A stretch of 5,299 nucleotides of DNA from Acidimicrobiaceae bacterium (lineage in GTDB: Bacteria; Actinomycetota; Acidimicrobiia; Acidimicrobiales; Acidimicrobiaceae), in the NCBI GenBank assembly GCA_013044415.1, contig JABEUO010000052.1:1-5299 (forward strand), in the 5' to 3' direction. A model generated the notes under the pieces. The model saw nothing but the letters and a program-made list of their open reading frames with translations, was not told the origin of the DNA and did no database searches. The position numbers and the translations under genes are program-made. This document shows positions 5,029 to 5,299 of this stretch, one piece after another. Numbering within the stretch: the first letter of the stretch is position 1; each line of letters opens with the position of its first letter.

Positions 5029-5299
5029 AACGTCTAAAGACACCCACCGATTACCGCCGACTCCGGCTGGGAAGTTCCAATGAGACTTCTAGAGAGACTA
5101 CTAAAAATTTGGCGGATGGAGAAGTGGCCCCCAGCCAGCTCATCCGATCCAAACGCTGCGATCGGTAGATCGACAGTCATCGGGGATCGTCCGAAATGTC
5201 CTGGCCTAGACCGCAAGTCAGCAAGCGGACCTTCACCTTGCACTTAGGGTAACTCGTAGAAGCATTGTTGGAAAACCTCCACCGAAAAGTGTCCTTCGC

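Larger units (their letters stand above)
4953..5299. other. Right-hand stretch without a supported gene
   Basis: This region holds the DUF1707 promoter, a tandem 12-mer repeat and a small palindrome (CGATC-GGTA-GATCG, 5159-5172). Short open frames exist on both strands. One is a 55-codon plus-strand frame from ATG 5080 to TAG 5247 (MRLLERLLKIWRMEKWPP...) with only a weak GGGAAG upstream. Another is a 69-codon minus-strand frame (5243-5034) starting at GTG right after a TAA and lacking a ribosome site. Neither shows a recognisable motif, and they overlap each other. A minus-strand frame is also open from the window edge to a TGA at about 5180 and could be the tail of a gene outside the window; I cannot identify it. 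Confidence 0.5.

Noticed and set aside
5159..5172. CGATC-GGTA-GATCG palindrome as an operator or terminator
   Set aside because: A five-base arm is expected by chance in a region this size, and it has no promoter or gene end beside it.
5034..5243. 69-codon minus-strand open frame beginning at GTG
   Set aside because: It starts directly after an in-frame TAA, has no ribosome site, shows no recognisable motif, and overlaps an equally open frame on the other strand.
5181..5299. Tail of a minus-strand gene entering from the right edge
   Set aside because: The open frame is only about 39 codons and its residues match nothing I recognise, so it cannot be supported without more sequence.

Overview
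The window looks like a chromosomal segment of an actinobacterium with moderate GC content (about half G+C by eye; not counted). The strongest taxonomic hint is a DUF1707-type protein, a family found mainly in Actinobacteria. Two genes with apparent leaderless promoters (TANNNT, six bases, ATG) and a TTG start preceded by GGGAG also fit. A lineage such as Acidimicrobiia is possible, but that is inference.

Layout. Positions 1-261 hold no intact gene. On the minus strand this stretch carries GNRA-capped hairpins and a 36-codon open tail whose end (EAPSVREG, encoded across a GAAGCCCC...GGGG hairpin) resembles the 3' end of an IS200/IS605-type tnpB and its right-end/omega-RNA hairpin, so it is probably a decayed or truncated transposon end. 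At 262-1032 (minus) lies a complete classical short-chain dehydrogenase/reductase. A 124-bp divergent intergenic region (1033-1156) contains three copies of the box AGACCAA. Two of these form a perfect 8-bp inverted repeat 21 bp apart centre to centre, which makes it a good candidate operator.

A plus-strand run of three genes follows. First is a full-length DUF255/thioredoxin-domain protein of the YyaL/SPATA20 type (1157-3178, TTG start). Second is an unrecognised 205-residue protein whose ATG overlaps the previous stop (TAATG, 3178-3795). Third, after a 60-bp gap with a strong Shine-Dalgarno sequence, is an AhpD-like peroxidase-related protein with the full E-x11-CxxC-x3-H signature (3856-4425). 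A 10-bp-stem hairpin at 4428-4453 separates it from a convergent gene. That gene (4452-4952, minus) encodes a DUF1707 protein with two membrane segments and appears to have a leaderless promoter.

The last 347 bases (4953-5299) contain that promoter, a perfect tandem 12-mer (5005-5028) and no gene I can support.

How the genes may work together: the plus-strand genes include two proteins with CxxC redox motifs, and a redox enzyme of the SDR class is divergently transcribed from a shared control region. A thiol or oxidative-stress theme is plausible but inferred. The least explained protein is the 205-residue one, translationally coupled to the DUF255 gene.
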